From positions 1 to 12,549 of the forward strand of contig CALESG010000059.1 of assembly GCA_937907215.1 (NCBI GenBank): 12,549 nt of DNA, read 5' to 3'. Both the position numbers and the translations under genes were made by a program. Numbering within the stretch: the stretch's first letter is position 1; each line of letters starts with the position of its first letter. Positions 6,363 through 12,549 of the stretch are shown in pieces. The notes beneath the pieces were generated by a model. It made no database searches. It saw nothing but the letters and a program-made list of their open reading frames with translations, and was not told the origin of the DNA. The stretch is from an uncultured Ruminococcus sp. (GTDB taxonomy: Bacteria > Bacillota > Clostridia > Oscillospirales > Ruminococcaceae).

Positions 6363-7424
6363 GTGGAAAGAAGTCTTATGAAGGGTAATGAAGCATTGGC
6401 AGAAGCTGCTATTCGTTGTGGATGTAAGTGCTTTTTTGGTTATCCAATAACACCGCAGACAGAGCTTTCAGCATATATGGCTAAGCGTATGGAAAAATCA
6501 GGCGGCGTATTTTTACAGGCAGAATCAGAAATTGCTGCAATCAATATGGTTTTGGGTGCAGCATCAACTGGTGTACGTGCTATGACATCGTCATCATCAC
6601 CGGGTGTATCCCTGAAGGCAGAGGGTATCTCTTATATGGCAGGTTCAGACCTTCCGGCAGTTATTATTAATGTACAAAGAGGTGGTCCGGGTCTTGGTTC
6701 TTTCCAGCCGGCACAGTCTGATTATTTCCAGGCTACAAAGGCTATGGGTCATGGTGATTTTCATATTATGGTATATGCTCCTTGTTCAGTTCAGGAAATG
6801 GTTGATACAGTAACACTTGCATTTGATAAGGCAGATCAGTACCGTACACCTGTTATGATCTTAGCAGACGGTTTGCTTGGTCAGATGATGGAGCCTGTAA
6901 CATTTCCAGAGCCTAAAACAGACCTTCCTGATAAGTCTGATTGGGCAGCTTGTGGTCATGAAAATAAGCGTGAGCATCATATTATCAACTCACTTTTCCT
7001 TGATGCACCACTGCTTGAAGCAAAGGTACTTGAACGTTTTGAACGTTATAAGACTATAGAAGAAAATGAAACTGATGCAGAAGTTTATATGTGTGATGGT
7101 GCAGAGCTTGTTATAACAGCTTATGGTGCCTCTGCACGTGTAGCAAAATCTGCTGTTACTAAAGCACGTAATGAAGGAATAAAGGTTGGTCTTTTCCGTC
7201 CTAAGACTTTGTGGCCATTCCCTGTAAATGAACTCAAAGAAGCCGCAAAGGATGCCAAGAATATCCTTGACGTTGAGATGTCAATGGGTCAGATGATCTA
7301 TGACGTAAAGCTTGCTACAGAATGCAAGATACCTACAACATTTTTTGGAAGAACAGGCGGCGTAATTCCTACACCTGCTGAAGTATACGATGAAATTAAA
7401 AAGATTACAGGAGGTGCAAAGTAA
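6363..7424 (+). CDS. vorB: 2-oxoacid:ferredoxin oxidoreductase alpha subunit (VorB/KorA type)
   Basis: Alpha subunit of 353 residues of the enzyme that oxidatively decarboxylates 2-oxoacids to acyl-CoA, or carboxylates acyl-CoA in reverse, using ferredoxin. The N terminus MKGNEALAEAAIRCGC leads into GYPITPQTE (26-34), the conserved pyrimidine-domain motif. The stretches TSSSSPGVSLKAEG and QRGGPGLG are typical of the VorB-like branch. The start is GTG at 6363, supported by AAAGGAAG ten bases upstream and by conservation of residues before the internal ATG at 6378. The stop overlaps the beta start by one base (TAATG), so translation is likely coupled. Branched-chain 2-oxoacids (Vor) and 2-oxoglutarate (Kor) cannot be separated safely by eye. 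Arginine codons are 10 CGT to 3 AGA, unlike neighbouring genes, suggesting high expression. Confidence 0.93.
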   Translation: MERSLMKGNEALAEAAIRCGCKCFFGYPITPQTELSAYMAKRMEKSGGVFLQAESEIAAINMVLGAASTGVRAMTSSSSPGVSLKAEGISYMAGSDLPAVIINVQRGGPGLGSFQPAQSDYFQATKAMGHGDFHIMVYAPCSVQEMVDTVTLAFDKADQYRTPVMILADGLLGQMMEPVTFPEPKTDLPDKSDWAACGHENKREHHIINSLFLDAPLLEAKVLERFERYKTIEENETDAEVYMCDGAELVITAYGASARVAKSAVTKARNEGIKVGLFRPKTLWPFPVNELKEAAKDAKNILDVEMSMGQMIYDVKLATECKIPTTFFGRTGGVIPTPAEVYDEIKKITGGAK

Positions 7425-8182
7425 TGGCAGTTGTATTTGACCGTCCAAAGTCTTTATTAGATGTTCCTACACATTTTTGTCCTGGTTGCGGACATGGTAT
7501 CGTTCACCGTTTAGTGTGCGAAGTACTTGATGAAATGGGTATTATAGGTGATACTATCGGCGTTGTTCCGGTAGGCTGCTCTGTAATGTCATATAATTAT
7601 TTTGGCTGTGATGTTATCGAAGCTCCTCATGGACGTGCACCGGCTGTTGCTACTGGAGCAAAGAGAGTAAATCCAGATAAGATAGTATTTACATATCAGG
7701 GTGACGGTGACCTTGCAGCTATTGGTACTGCTGAAACTGTTCACGTTGGTACAAGAGGCGAAAATATTGTTATAATCTTTATAAATAATACCACATATGG
7801 TATGACAGGTGGACAGATGGCACCTACAACTCTGCCGGGTCAGGTAACACAGACAACACCTTATGGCAGAAATACAGATACTGCCGGTTATCCTATACGT
7901 GTTTGTGAAATGATGTCAACACTCAGCGGTGTGGCACTTGCACAGCGTGTTGCAATAGACAGTGTTCCTCATATTCGTGAAGCTAAAAAGGCTATTCGTA
8001 AGGCATTTGACAATCAAGTTGCAAAGAGAGGACTTTCTATCATAGAAGTACTTTCTACTTGTCCTACAAACTGGGGACTTTCACCGGATAAGTCAATGGA
8101 ATTTGTAAGAGAAAAAATGATCCCTTATTATCCTCTTGGCGTATATAAGGATAAGGCAGCAGAAGAGGAGGCAGCGAAGTAA
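7424..8182 (+). CDS. 2-oxoacid:ferredoxin oxidoreductase beta subunit (TPP-binding)
   Basis: Catalytic thiamine-pyrophosphate subunit of 252 residues. It shows CPGCGHG (19-25), a further GCS at 51-53 and the Mg-TPP motif starting GDGD (93-96) and ending in NN (121-122), followed by TYGMTGGQ. The length is usual for a stand-alone beta subunit of the four-subunit class. It overlaps the alpha stop by one base and ends two bases before the gamma start, the tightest packing in the window. All expected cofactor residues are present. Confidence 0.94.
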   Translation: MAVVFDRPKSLLDVPTHFCPGCGHGIVHRLVCEVLDEMGIIGDTIGVVPVGCSVMSYNYFGCDVIEAPHGRAPAVATGAKRVNPDKIVFTYQGDGDLAAIGTAETVHVGTRGENIVIIFINNTTYGMTGGQMAPTTLPGQVTQTTPYGRNTDTAGYPIRVCEMMSTLSGVALAQRVAIDSVPHIREAKKAIRKAFDNQVAKRGLSIIEVLSTCPTNWGLSPDKSMEFVREKMIPYYPLGVYKDKAAEEEAAK

Positions 8183-8184
8183 TT

Positions 8185-8718
8185 ATGACAACAGAAATTA
8201 TTTTAGCAGGCTTTGGCGGACAGGGCATACTGTTTACCGGTAAGATTCTGGCATACTGTGGACTTATGGCAGGCAAAGAGCTTTCATGGCTGCCTTCATA
8301 TGGTCCTGAAATGCGTGGCGGTACAGCTAACTGTTCAGTATGTATTTCTGATGATCCTATAGGTTCACCGTTAGTTGCAAATCCTGATATACTAATTGCA
8401 ATGAATGGTCCGTCTTTCAATAAATTTATTGATGCTGTAAAGCCGGGCGGACTTGTTCTTGCCGACAGCTCTATAGTTGATGAAGAGTGCAAGAGAGATG
8501 ATATTACATATATAGCAATGCCGGCAACGAATATTGCGTCTGAAAATAATATGAATGGTTCAGCAAATATGATCCTTATGGGAAGAATGCTTGTTGAAAG
8601 CGGTCTTTTTGATATGGATACTGTACGCAAGGCAATGGAAAAATGCATTCCGCCGAAACGTGCAAATCTTATCGAAGTAAACATGAAGGCTGTTACCATG
8701 GGAGCAGAAAGCAAATAA
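8185..8718 (+). CDS. 2-oxoacid:ferredoxin oxidoreductase gamma subunit
   Basis: Gamma subunit of 177 residues that completes the alpha-beta-gamma-delta complex and belongs to the POR/KOR gamma domain family. GFGGQGILFTGK (9-20) and SYGPEMRGGTANC (38-50) are hallmark stretches. The start lies two bases after the beta stop; an AGAGGAGG-type purine run inside the beta 3' end (8164-8171) can serve as its ribosome site. It is the last gene of the operon, followed by a strong terminator at 8763-8801. Confidence 0.94.
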   Translation: MTTEIILAGFGGQGILFTGKILAYCGLMAGKELSWLPSYGPEMRGGTANCSVCISDDPIGSPLVANPDILIAMNGPSFNKFIDAVKPGGLVLADSSIVDEECKRDDITYIAMPATNIASENNMNGSANMILMGRMLVESGLFDMDTVRKAMEKCIPPKRANLIEVNMKAVTMGAESK

Positions 8719-8762
8719 ACAAGCTGTCGACTATGGCGTTTAAGAGATTAAATAACAAAAAA

Positions 8763-8801
8763 AGGCTGTTGCAGCTCAAATTTCTGCAACAGCCTCTTTT
8801 T
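8763..8801 (+). terminator. Terminator of the oxidoreductase operon
   Basis: A 12-bp perfect stem, AGGCTGTTGCAG (8763-8774) with CTGCAACAGCCT (8784-8795), a 9-base loop and then CTTTTT. A run of A bases precedes the stem, so it can also act on minus-strand transcripts. It lies 44 bases past the gamma stop. Confidence 0.93.
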
Positions 8802-8811
8802 GTATAACGAA

Positions 8812-8846
8812 AATAAAAACGAGCCGGTGAACAGCTCGTTTTTATT
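8812..8846 (-). terminator. Terminator of the lipoprotein gene (two-way)
   Basis: A 13-bp perfect stem, AATAAAAACGAGC (8812-8824) with GCTCGTTTTTATT (8834-8846), and a 9-base loop. It begins five bases past the lipoprotein stop. Being symmetric it would also back up the preceding terminator on the plus strand. Confidence 0.9.
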
Positions 8847-8851
8847 ATATC

Positions 8852-9532
8852 TTATTCATAAATTCCCATTACATAATCATCAATAGTGTTCCAATCATCT
8901 TCATTTGCCGGAGAATAAAGACCATCCTTGTCAATCTTTATTTCCATTGTAAATGTGATTGTATCCTTATATTCCAGATTATTAGATTTTTCTTTTAATA
9001 CATTAAGAATATTTTCAGCGTAATCATCTTCCAAATCCTGGAATTGTTCATCTGTATAATTATCAATCTCTTCGCCGATTTCTTCTATAGATGTATTAAA
9101 TTCTTCTATGTACGCAGCTATATCATCTTCAGACTGCTCAAGGATATTTATAGGCTTTATAACGATTTTTACATAGCAAGTTTCTTTGCCGTTTTCAGAA
9201 GATGCTATAGTATAATCAGCCTTTGAAAGAAGTTCTTTAGTAAATTCAGTATACTTATCGTGAACCTCATCACTTATGTCATCTGTATAAACATCGCAGT
9301 ATTGAGCAATTACTTCAGTGTAATAATCAACTGTATTATCATAAAGCTCCTGTGCGTCTTCTTTTTTTCCATCGGTTGTATCCAGATACTTATCAAAGTC
9401 GCCCTTATATGAAGCGTCTAAAGCACCTAAAACATAATCTTCAGAGAAGTACTTATCCATAGTATTACAGCCGGATAAAGCGATTCCTGCAAGCATTGTT
9501 GCCGCAAGTATTGGTGACAAAAACTTTTTCAT
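8852..9532 (-). CDS. Acidic lipoprotein of unknown function
   Basis: Predicted exported lipoprotein of 226 residues. The signal peptide MKKFLSPILAATMLAGIALSGC has a clear LSGC lipobox with the lipid cysteine at 22. The mature part is strongly acidic, about 200 residues, likely helical with a beta-type C-terminal stretch (TITFTMEIKID), and shows no enzyme motif I recognise. Similar small lipoproteins with a repeated 'GDFDKYLDTTDG'-like opening are common in Ruminococcus-type genomes. The start is set at 9532, not the in-frame ATG at 9550: the GGAGG ribosome site (9544-9548) lies within the codons following 9550 and is correctly spaced 11 bases before 9532, and the signal peptide begins there. 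It is a single-gene unit with its own promoter and terminator. Confidence 0.8.
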   Translation of the reverse strand: MKKFLSPILAATMLAGIALSGCNTMDKYFSEDYVLGALDASYKGDFDKYLDTTDGKKEDAQELYDNTVDYYTEVIAQYCDVYTDDISDEVHDKYTEFTKELLSKADYTIASSENGKETCYVKIVIKPINILEQSEDDIAAYIEEFNTSIEEIGEEIDNYTDEQFQDLEDDYAENILNVLKEKSNNLEYKDTITFTMEIKIDKDGLYSPANEDDWNTIDDYVMGIYE

Positions 9533-9578
9533 AAAATAAAAATCCTCCATATTATAAATAATTTATCAAACTATCATC

Positions 9579-9607
9579 ATTATAACACATAATATACAAA
9601 TTGTCAA
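9579..9607 (-). promoter_or_regulatory. Perfect consensus extended -10 promoter for the lipoprotein gene
   Basis: On the minus strand an exact TTGACA (9607-9602), a 17-base spacer and an exact TATAAT (9584-9579) preceded by TGT. The leader to the ATG at 9532 is about 40 bases. Strong, apparently constitutive expression is expected. Confidence 0.85.
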
Positions 9608-9639
9608 TGTGCCATTAAATACAATTTTCTTTTAGGATT

Positions 9640-9668
9640 TTTTTAAAAAATAGGAATATTAGTATAAA
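9640..9668 (+). promoter_or_regulatory. Weak candidate promoter for enolase
   Basis: TTTTTA (9640-9645), 17 bases, then TATAAA (9663-9668), within AGTATAAATACT, itself a small palindrome. The -35 is poor. It is the best candidate I see between the lipoprotein promoter and the enolase ribosome site (AGAAGGAG, 9699-9706). Confidence 0.35.
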
Positions 9669-9714
9669 TACTGTAAATAATAAGAATAAAATAAAGTTAG
9701 AAGGAGTATTTTTT

Positions 9715-10998
9715 ATGAGAATACAGTCAATATCTGGACGTGAAATACTTGATTCAAGAGGAAATCCCACGGTTGAAGCAGAGGTTGTTTTAACAGACGG
9801 TTCAAGAGGAAGAGGATCTGTTCCAAGCGGAGCATCTACCGGAAAGTTTGAAGCACTTGAACTACGTGACAGTGATAAGGGAAGATACGGCGGTAAAGGC
9901 GTAAGAAATGCAGTAAATAATATAAATAAAACAATACGTGAAAAACTCACAGAATTTTCATTTTCAAATCCGGTTGAAGTTGATTCAGTCCTTATAAAAC
10001 TTGACGGCAGCAATGATAAATCGGTGCTTGGAGCAAATGCGATTCTTGCCGTCTCAATTGCAGCTGCAAAGGCAGCAGCTATTTCTCATCATATACCATT
10101 TTTTCAGTATCTTGGCGGTTTCGGTGCGTCAAAGACACCTGTACCAATGATGAATGTTTTAAATGGCGGTGCACACGCTGCCAACAATCTTGATGTACAA
10201 GAATTTATGATAATGCCGATAGGTGCAGAATCTTTTTCAACAGCACTTATGTGGTGCAGTGAGGTATATCATTCTCTTAAAAGCATTCTTAATGATAATA
10301 AACTAAGTACCGCAGTAGGCGATGAAGGCGGTTTTGCACCTGACCTTATGGGCGATAGAGAAGCTATTGAATATCTTTTAAAGGCTATTGAGCGTGCAGG
10401 CTATAAGCCGGGCAAGGATTTTGTCATTGCTATTGATGCGGCTGCAAGTGAATGGAAATGCGGAAGAAGTGGTATGTATCATCTTCCAAAAAGTGGGAAA
10501 GAGTACACATCAGATGATCTTATCTCTTATTGGGATAATTTGTGCAGAGAATACCCAATACGTTCTATTGAAGATGGTGCTGATGAAGAAGATTATGACG
10601 GTTGGCAGAAATTGACTGCTCATCTGGGCAGCAAGATACAGCTTGTAGGTGATGATCTTTTTGTAACAAATCCAAAGAAACTTAAAAAGGGAATTGAACT
10701 TGGCATAGGAAATGCTATTCTCATAAAGCCAAATCAAATAGGAACATTAACAGAAGCGATAAGTGCAGTAAGATTGGCACAACAATCGGGTTATGGTGCA
10801 ATTGTATCACATCGTTCAGGTGAAACTGAAGATACAACTATAGCAGATATTGCAGTAGGACTTGGAACAGGTCAAATAAAAACTGGTGCACCTTGCAGAG
10901 GAGAGCGAACAGCAAAATATAACAGACTGCTTCGCATAGAAAATTTGATTGGCAAAAGAGAGATATATCCCGGTGAAAACTGCTTTCCTAAGGCTTGA
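9715..10998 (+). CDS. eno: Enolase (phosphopyruvate hydratase)
   Basis: Glycolytic enzyme converting 2-phosphoglycerate to phosphoenolpyruvate, cytosolic and Mg-dependent. At 427 residues it is full length. Active-site features are all present: SGAST loop (38-42), Glu163 in VQEF, Glu204 in GDEGG, metal ligands Asp241, Glu286 (SIED) and Asp313 (GDD), Lys338 in LIKPNQIGT, SHRSGETEDT (365-374) and Lys389 in GQIKTGAPCR. HAANN (154-158) replaces the commoner HADNN. It stands alone rather than with gapA/pgk/tpi/gpm. Arginine codons are 13 AGA, 6 CGT, 1 CGA and 1 CGC, an unoptimised profile for a glycolytic gene compared with the oxidoreductase operon. It may therefore be a secondary enolase, but nothing in the protein argues against activity. 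Confidence 0.97.
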   Translation: MRIQSISGREILDSRGNPTVEAEVVLTDGSRGRGSVPSGASTGKFEALELRDSDKGRYGGKGVRNAVNNINKTIREKLTEFSFSNPVEVDSVLIKLDGSNDKSVLGANAILAVSIAAAKAAAISHHIPFFQYLGGFGASKTPVPMMNVLNGGAHAANNLDVQEFMIMPIGAESFSTALMWCSEVYHSLKSILNDNKLSTAVGDEGGFAPDLMGDREAIEYLLKAIERAGYKPGKDFVIAIDAAASEWKCGRSGMYHLPKSGKEYTSDDLISYWDNLCREYPIRSIEDGADEEDYDGWQKLTAHLGSKIQLVGDDLFVTNPKKLKKGIELGIGNAILIKPNQIGTLTEAISAVRLAQQSGYGAIVSHRSGETEDTTIADIAVGLGTGQIKTGAPCRGERTAKYNRLLRIENLIGKREIYPGENCFPKA

Positions 10999-11042
10999 AC
11001 ACGCTCTAAAACTTTAAATTTTAATTAAAAAGTAAAAAAATT

Positions 11043-11083
11043 ACTCCTGAGCTTTATTAACTAAAAGATCAGGAGTTGTTTTT
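11043..11083. terminator. Shared two-way terminator of eno and the YeiH-like gene
   Basis: ACTCCTGA (11043-11050) pairs with TCAGGAGT (11069-11076) across an 18-base loop. A-rich sequence precedes it and TGTTTTTAT follows it, so it can stop transcription from both sides. Its right-hand T tract overlaps the stop codon of the minus-strand gene at 11082, a very compact arrangement. Confidence 0.75.
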
Positions 11084-12167
11084 ATAAATTAGTAGTATAA
11101 ATTCCTGTTATGTGCTGAACTAAAATAGAAGTTACAGTAACAGCAGCCCAACAGCAGAAACCGAGCAGAATTGGTTTTCCGCCTTTTTTAATTAGATTTA
11201 CAATATTTGTATTAAGACCAATTGCACACATTGCCATAGCTATAAAGAATTTAGCAAGCCACTTCATAGCAGAAACAAAACTGTCATTATATAATGTAGT
11301 AAAACTGTTTTCAGGAATGATTCCTATTATAGTTGTTATTAAAGATGCGGCAATGAAATAGAGTATAAACCACGGAAAAATCTTTTTGAATGAAAATGAT
11401 GATGCTTCTTTGCCATTTGACTTTGCCTTTTTAGTTCTATAAAGTGCAAGTATAAGGGTTATTGGAATAATTGCTAAAGTTCTTGTAAGTTTAACAGTTA
11501 CTGCTGCTGACAAAATTCCGCTTGTATGATAAAGATTCTCCGCTGTTGCGGCAGCTGCTGTTACAGATGAAGTATCGTTTACAGCAGTTCCGGCAAATAT
11601 TGCAAAGCCTTCTGTACCAAAACCCAGTGCCTGCCCAAGAGTTGGGAAAATCAGTGCTGCGAGTATATTAAATAAAAATATTACTGATATAGATTGTGCA
11701 ACATCATCGTCATCCGCATCGATTACAGGAGCTGTTGCTGCAATAGCAGAACCTCCGCATATGGATGAACCAACACCTATAAGACACGCTGTTTTCTTTT
11801 TTATTTTCATAACCTTCATAAGAACAAATGCTGTAATAAGTGATATTGATATTGTAGAAATAATTACAGGCAGGCTTTTTCCGCCTACTTGTGCAATAGT
11901 ATTAAGATTAAGAGAGAATCCAAGTATAACTACTGCCCATTGCAAAATTTTCTTTGAAGTGAATTTTATTCCGCCTGCAAAAAATTCACTTTTAGCAACT
12001 TGTGGTACAATAAATGTTATCAACATTCCTATTAAGATTGCAAGTACCGGTGCACCGATAAGTTCCAATGAAAAGCTGCCTATACTGAGTGAGGCTATAA
12101 AAGTTGCCAATCCTGCGATAGCAGCACATAAAATAATACCTATGATATTTTTCTTTAAAAAGTTCAT
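11082..12167 (-). CDS. YeiH-family (UPF0324) putative sulfate/anion export membrane protein
   Basis: Integral membrane protein of 361 residues with roughly ten hydrophobic segments. Family hallmarks are GVGSSICGGSAIAA (131-144), an acidic run ADDDDVAQSI (151-160), FNILAALIFPTLG (166-178) and GTAVNDTSSV (193-202). The family (YeiH of E. coli, PF03601) is annotated as a putative sulfate exporter, but direct transport evidence is thin, so the substrate should be treated as open. A GGAGA site precedes the ATG at 12167, and a good promoter lies at 12201-12229. In many bacteria a LysR-type regulator gene sits beside it; none is present here, although the upstream gap has an outward-facing promoter and a palindrome. 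Confidence 0.88.
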   Translation of the reverse strand: MNFLKKNIIGIILCAAIAGLATFIASLSIGSFSLELIGAPVLAILIGMLITFIVPQVAKSEFFAGGIKFTSKKILQWAVVILGFSLNLNTIAQVGGKSLPVIISTISISLITAFVLMKVMKIKKKTACLIGVGSSICGGSAIAATAPVIDADDDDVAQSISVIFLFNILAALIFPTLGQALGFGTEGFAIFAGTAVNDTSSVTAAAATAENLYHTSGILSAAVTVKLTRTLAIIPITLILALYRTKKAKSNGKEASSFSFKKIFPWFILYFIAASLITTIIGIIPENSFTTLYNDSFVSAMKWLAKFFIAMAMCAIGLNTNIVNLIKKGGKPILLGFCCWAAVTVTSILVQHITGIYTTNL

Positions 12168-12200
12168 AAAGCATTCTCCATTTTTCTATTTTATTGATTG

Positions 12201-12229
12201 ATTATAACACAAAATTATAATAAAATCAA
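12201..12229 (-). promoter_or_regulatory. Extended -10 promoter for the YeiH-like gene
   Basis: On the minus strand TTGATT (12229-12224), 17 bases, then an exact TATAAT (12206-12201) preceded by TGT. The start would be near 12194, about 27 bases before the ATG at 12167. Confidence 0.8.
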
Positions 12230-12248
12230 TTTTCATTTTTTTAAATTT

Positions 12249-12277
12249 TTGACACAGTATCATTTTAATGATATAAT
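12249..12277 (+). promoter_or_regulatory. Perfect consensus extended -10 promoter with no gene downstream
   Basis: An exact TTGACA (12249-12254), a 17-base spacer and an exact TATAAT (12272-12277) preceded by TGA. It points right, away from the YeiH-like gene. The only thing in front of it is a terminator hairpin 36 bases on and then dapB on the opposite strand. Confidence 0.75.
12258..12273. repeat. 16-base palindrome in the orphan promoter spacer (candidate operator)
   Basis: TATCATT and AATGATA are exact inverted arms around TT. The element fills the spacer of the plus promoter, where a bound protein would block it. Its centre is also about 70 bases upstream of the predicted start of the YeiH-like gene, a distance typical of LysR-type activator sites. 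Which regulator binds, if any, is unknown. Confidence 0.45.
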
Positions 12278-12283
12278 AATAAT

Positions 12284-12350
12284 ATTGTAATTTTAGTAAA
12301 GAATATACATTGCAAAAAACTGCTGCCTTTTTAAGTGCAGCAGTTTTTTG
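12284..12350 (+). ncRNA. Candidate small RNA of about 67 bases
   Basis: This is the predicted transcript from the perfect promoter at 12249-12277 to the end of the hairpin and T tract at 12350. It would have about 29 A/T-rich bases with no stable structure followed by the terminator hairpin. It has no ribosome site or meaningful reading frame. The alternative is a leftover promoter whose gene has been lost, or reading into dapB as antisense RNA. Confidence 0.35.
12313..12350 (-). terminator. dapB terminator (two-way)
   Basis: A 14-bp perfect stem, CAAAAAACTGCTGC (12313-12326) with GCAGCAGTTTTTTG (12337-12350), and a 10-base loop. It begins 23 bases past the dapB stop on the minus strand. The A and T runs on both sides make it work in either direction. 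Confidence 0.92.
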
Positions 12351-12372
12351 TATTTATGATTCAAAGTTGAAT

Positions 12373-12549
12373 TTATGCTTTTTGAGCTTCAACAAGTTGA
12401 GCCATATCGTACATACCGGCTTCTTTTCCTTTGATAAATACGGCTGCATTAACTGCACCAACTGCAAATACACTCTTTGATGCAGCACTATGAGAAAGGG
12501 TAATAACCTCATCACGTCCTGCAAAGATAACATCGTGTTCACCTACGAT
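12373..12549 (-). CDS. dapB: 4-hydroxy-tetrahydrodipicolinate reductase, C-terminal part (partial)
   Basis: On the minus strand 58 residues run in from the window edge to a TAA at 12375-12373. IVGEHDVIFAGRDEVI, then SKSVFAVGAVNAA and the closing EAGMYDM match the C-terminal domain of DapB, where VGEH, FA-x-GA and a GLYDM-like end are conserved. DapB reduces hydroxy-tetrahydrodipicolinate with NAD(P)H in lysine and diaminopimelate synthesis. The N-terminal nucleotide-binding domain lies outside the window. A different frame over the same bases gives an open stretch (12354-12542) that is only a shadow. Confidence 0.9.
   Translation of the reverse strand: MVGEHDVIFAGRDEVITLSHSAASKSVFAVGAVNAAVFIKGKEAGMYDMAQLVEAQKA

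Noticed and set aside
8064..8714. 216-residue open frame on the minus strand
   Set aside because: It is antisense to the beta 3' end and gamma subunit genes, which have clear family motifs; length alone is not evidence and no ribosome site or motif supports it.
9550..9552. Upstream in-frame start for the lipoprotein
   Set aside because: Using it would put six residues before the signal peptide and would translate the gene's own GGAGG ribosome site; the start at 9532 fits both.
9615..10013. 132-residue minus-strand frame ending in a hydrophobic stretch
   Set aside because: It is antisense to the start of enolase and its ribosome site; the Ser/Pro/Leu-rich protein is a mirror of enolase codons.
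11761..12201. 146-residue plus-strand frame
   Set aside because: It is antisense to the YeiH-like gene and runs into its promoter, with no ribosome site or motif.
12354..12542. 62-residue minus-strand frame
   Set aside because: The neighbouring frame over the same bases encodes the conserved DapB C terminus, so this is a shadow.

Overview
The window is AT-rich, with A/T-ending codons, strong Shine-Dalgarno sites, consensus sigma-A promoters and classical hairpin/T-tract terminators. Together with the gene content (a ferredoxin-dependent 2-oxoacid oxidoreductase, a CE2-type lipoprotein esterase, clostridial-type lipoproteins) this points to a strictly anaerobic, low-GC member of the Clostridia. 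A Ruminococcus-like gut or rumen bacterium is my best guess; that assignment is inference from gene style, not from a marker gene. No CRISPR array, tRNA, rRNA, transposase, IS end or phage gene was found. Most of the window reads as ordinary chromosomal core and semi-core DNA.

Layout. (1) 1-1832, plus strand: the tail of an unidentified gene, then a sirtuin deacylase and a FliB-type lysine N-methylase packed as an operon. (2) 1843-4345, minus strand: a CE2-family SGNH esterase lipoprotein, then a cation diffusion facilitator, converging on the methylase with only 10 bases between the two stop codons. Each side's transcription terminator lies inside the other side's coding sequence. (3) 4539-5183, minus: a PAP2-type membrane phosphatase with a perfect consensus promoter. 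(4) 5443-8718, plus: a P-loop ATPase of unknown role followed by a four-gene 2-oxoacid:ferredoxin oxidoreductase operon (ferredoxin-like delta, alpha, beta, gamma), ended by a strong terminator. (5) 8852-9532, minus: an acidic lipoprotein of unknown function. (6) 9715-10998, plus: enolase. (7) 11082-12167, minus: a YeiH-family (UPF0324) membrane transporter sharing a two-way terminator with enolase. (8) 12168-12372: a regulatory gap with two back-to-back promoters, a palindrome and a terminator, possibly encoding a small RNA. (9) 12373-12549, minus: the C-terminal end of dapB.

How the parts work together. The oxidoreductase operon would interconvert 2-oxoacids and acyl-CoA using ferredoxin and is the metabolic centre of the window; its CGT-rich arginine codon use suggests high expression. 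Enolase is glycolytic and dapB belongs to lysine/diaminopimelate synthesis. The sirtuin and the FliB-like methylase both act on protein lysines, so their pairing is suggestive. The esterase would act at the cell surface on acetylated polysaccharides. I see no clear novel multi-gene system. The most unusual items are the interlocked terminators at 1742-1943, the orphan promoter/terminator unit at 12249-12350, the sirtuin-methylase pair, and the ATPase fixed upstream of the oxidoreductase operon.
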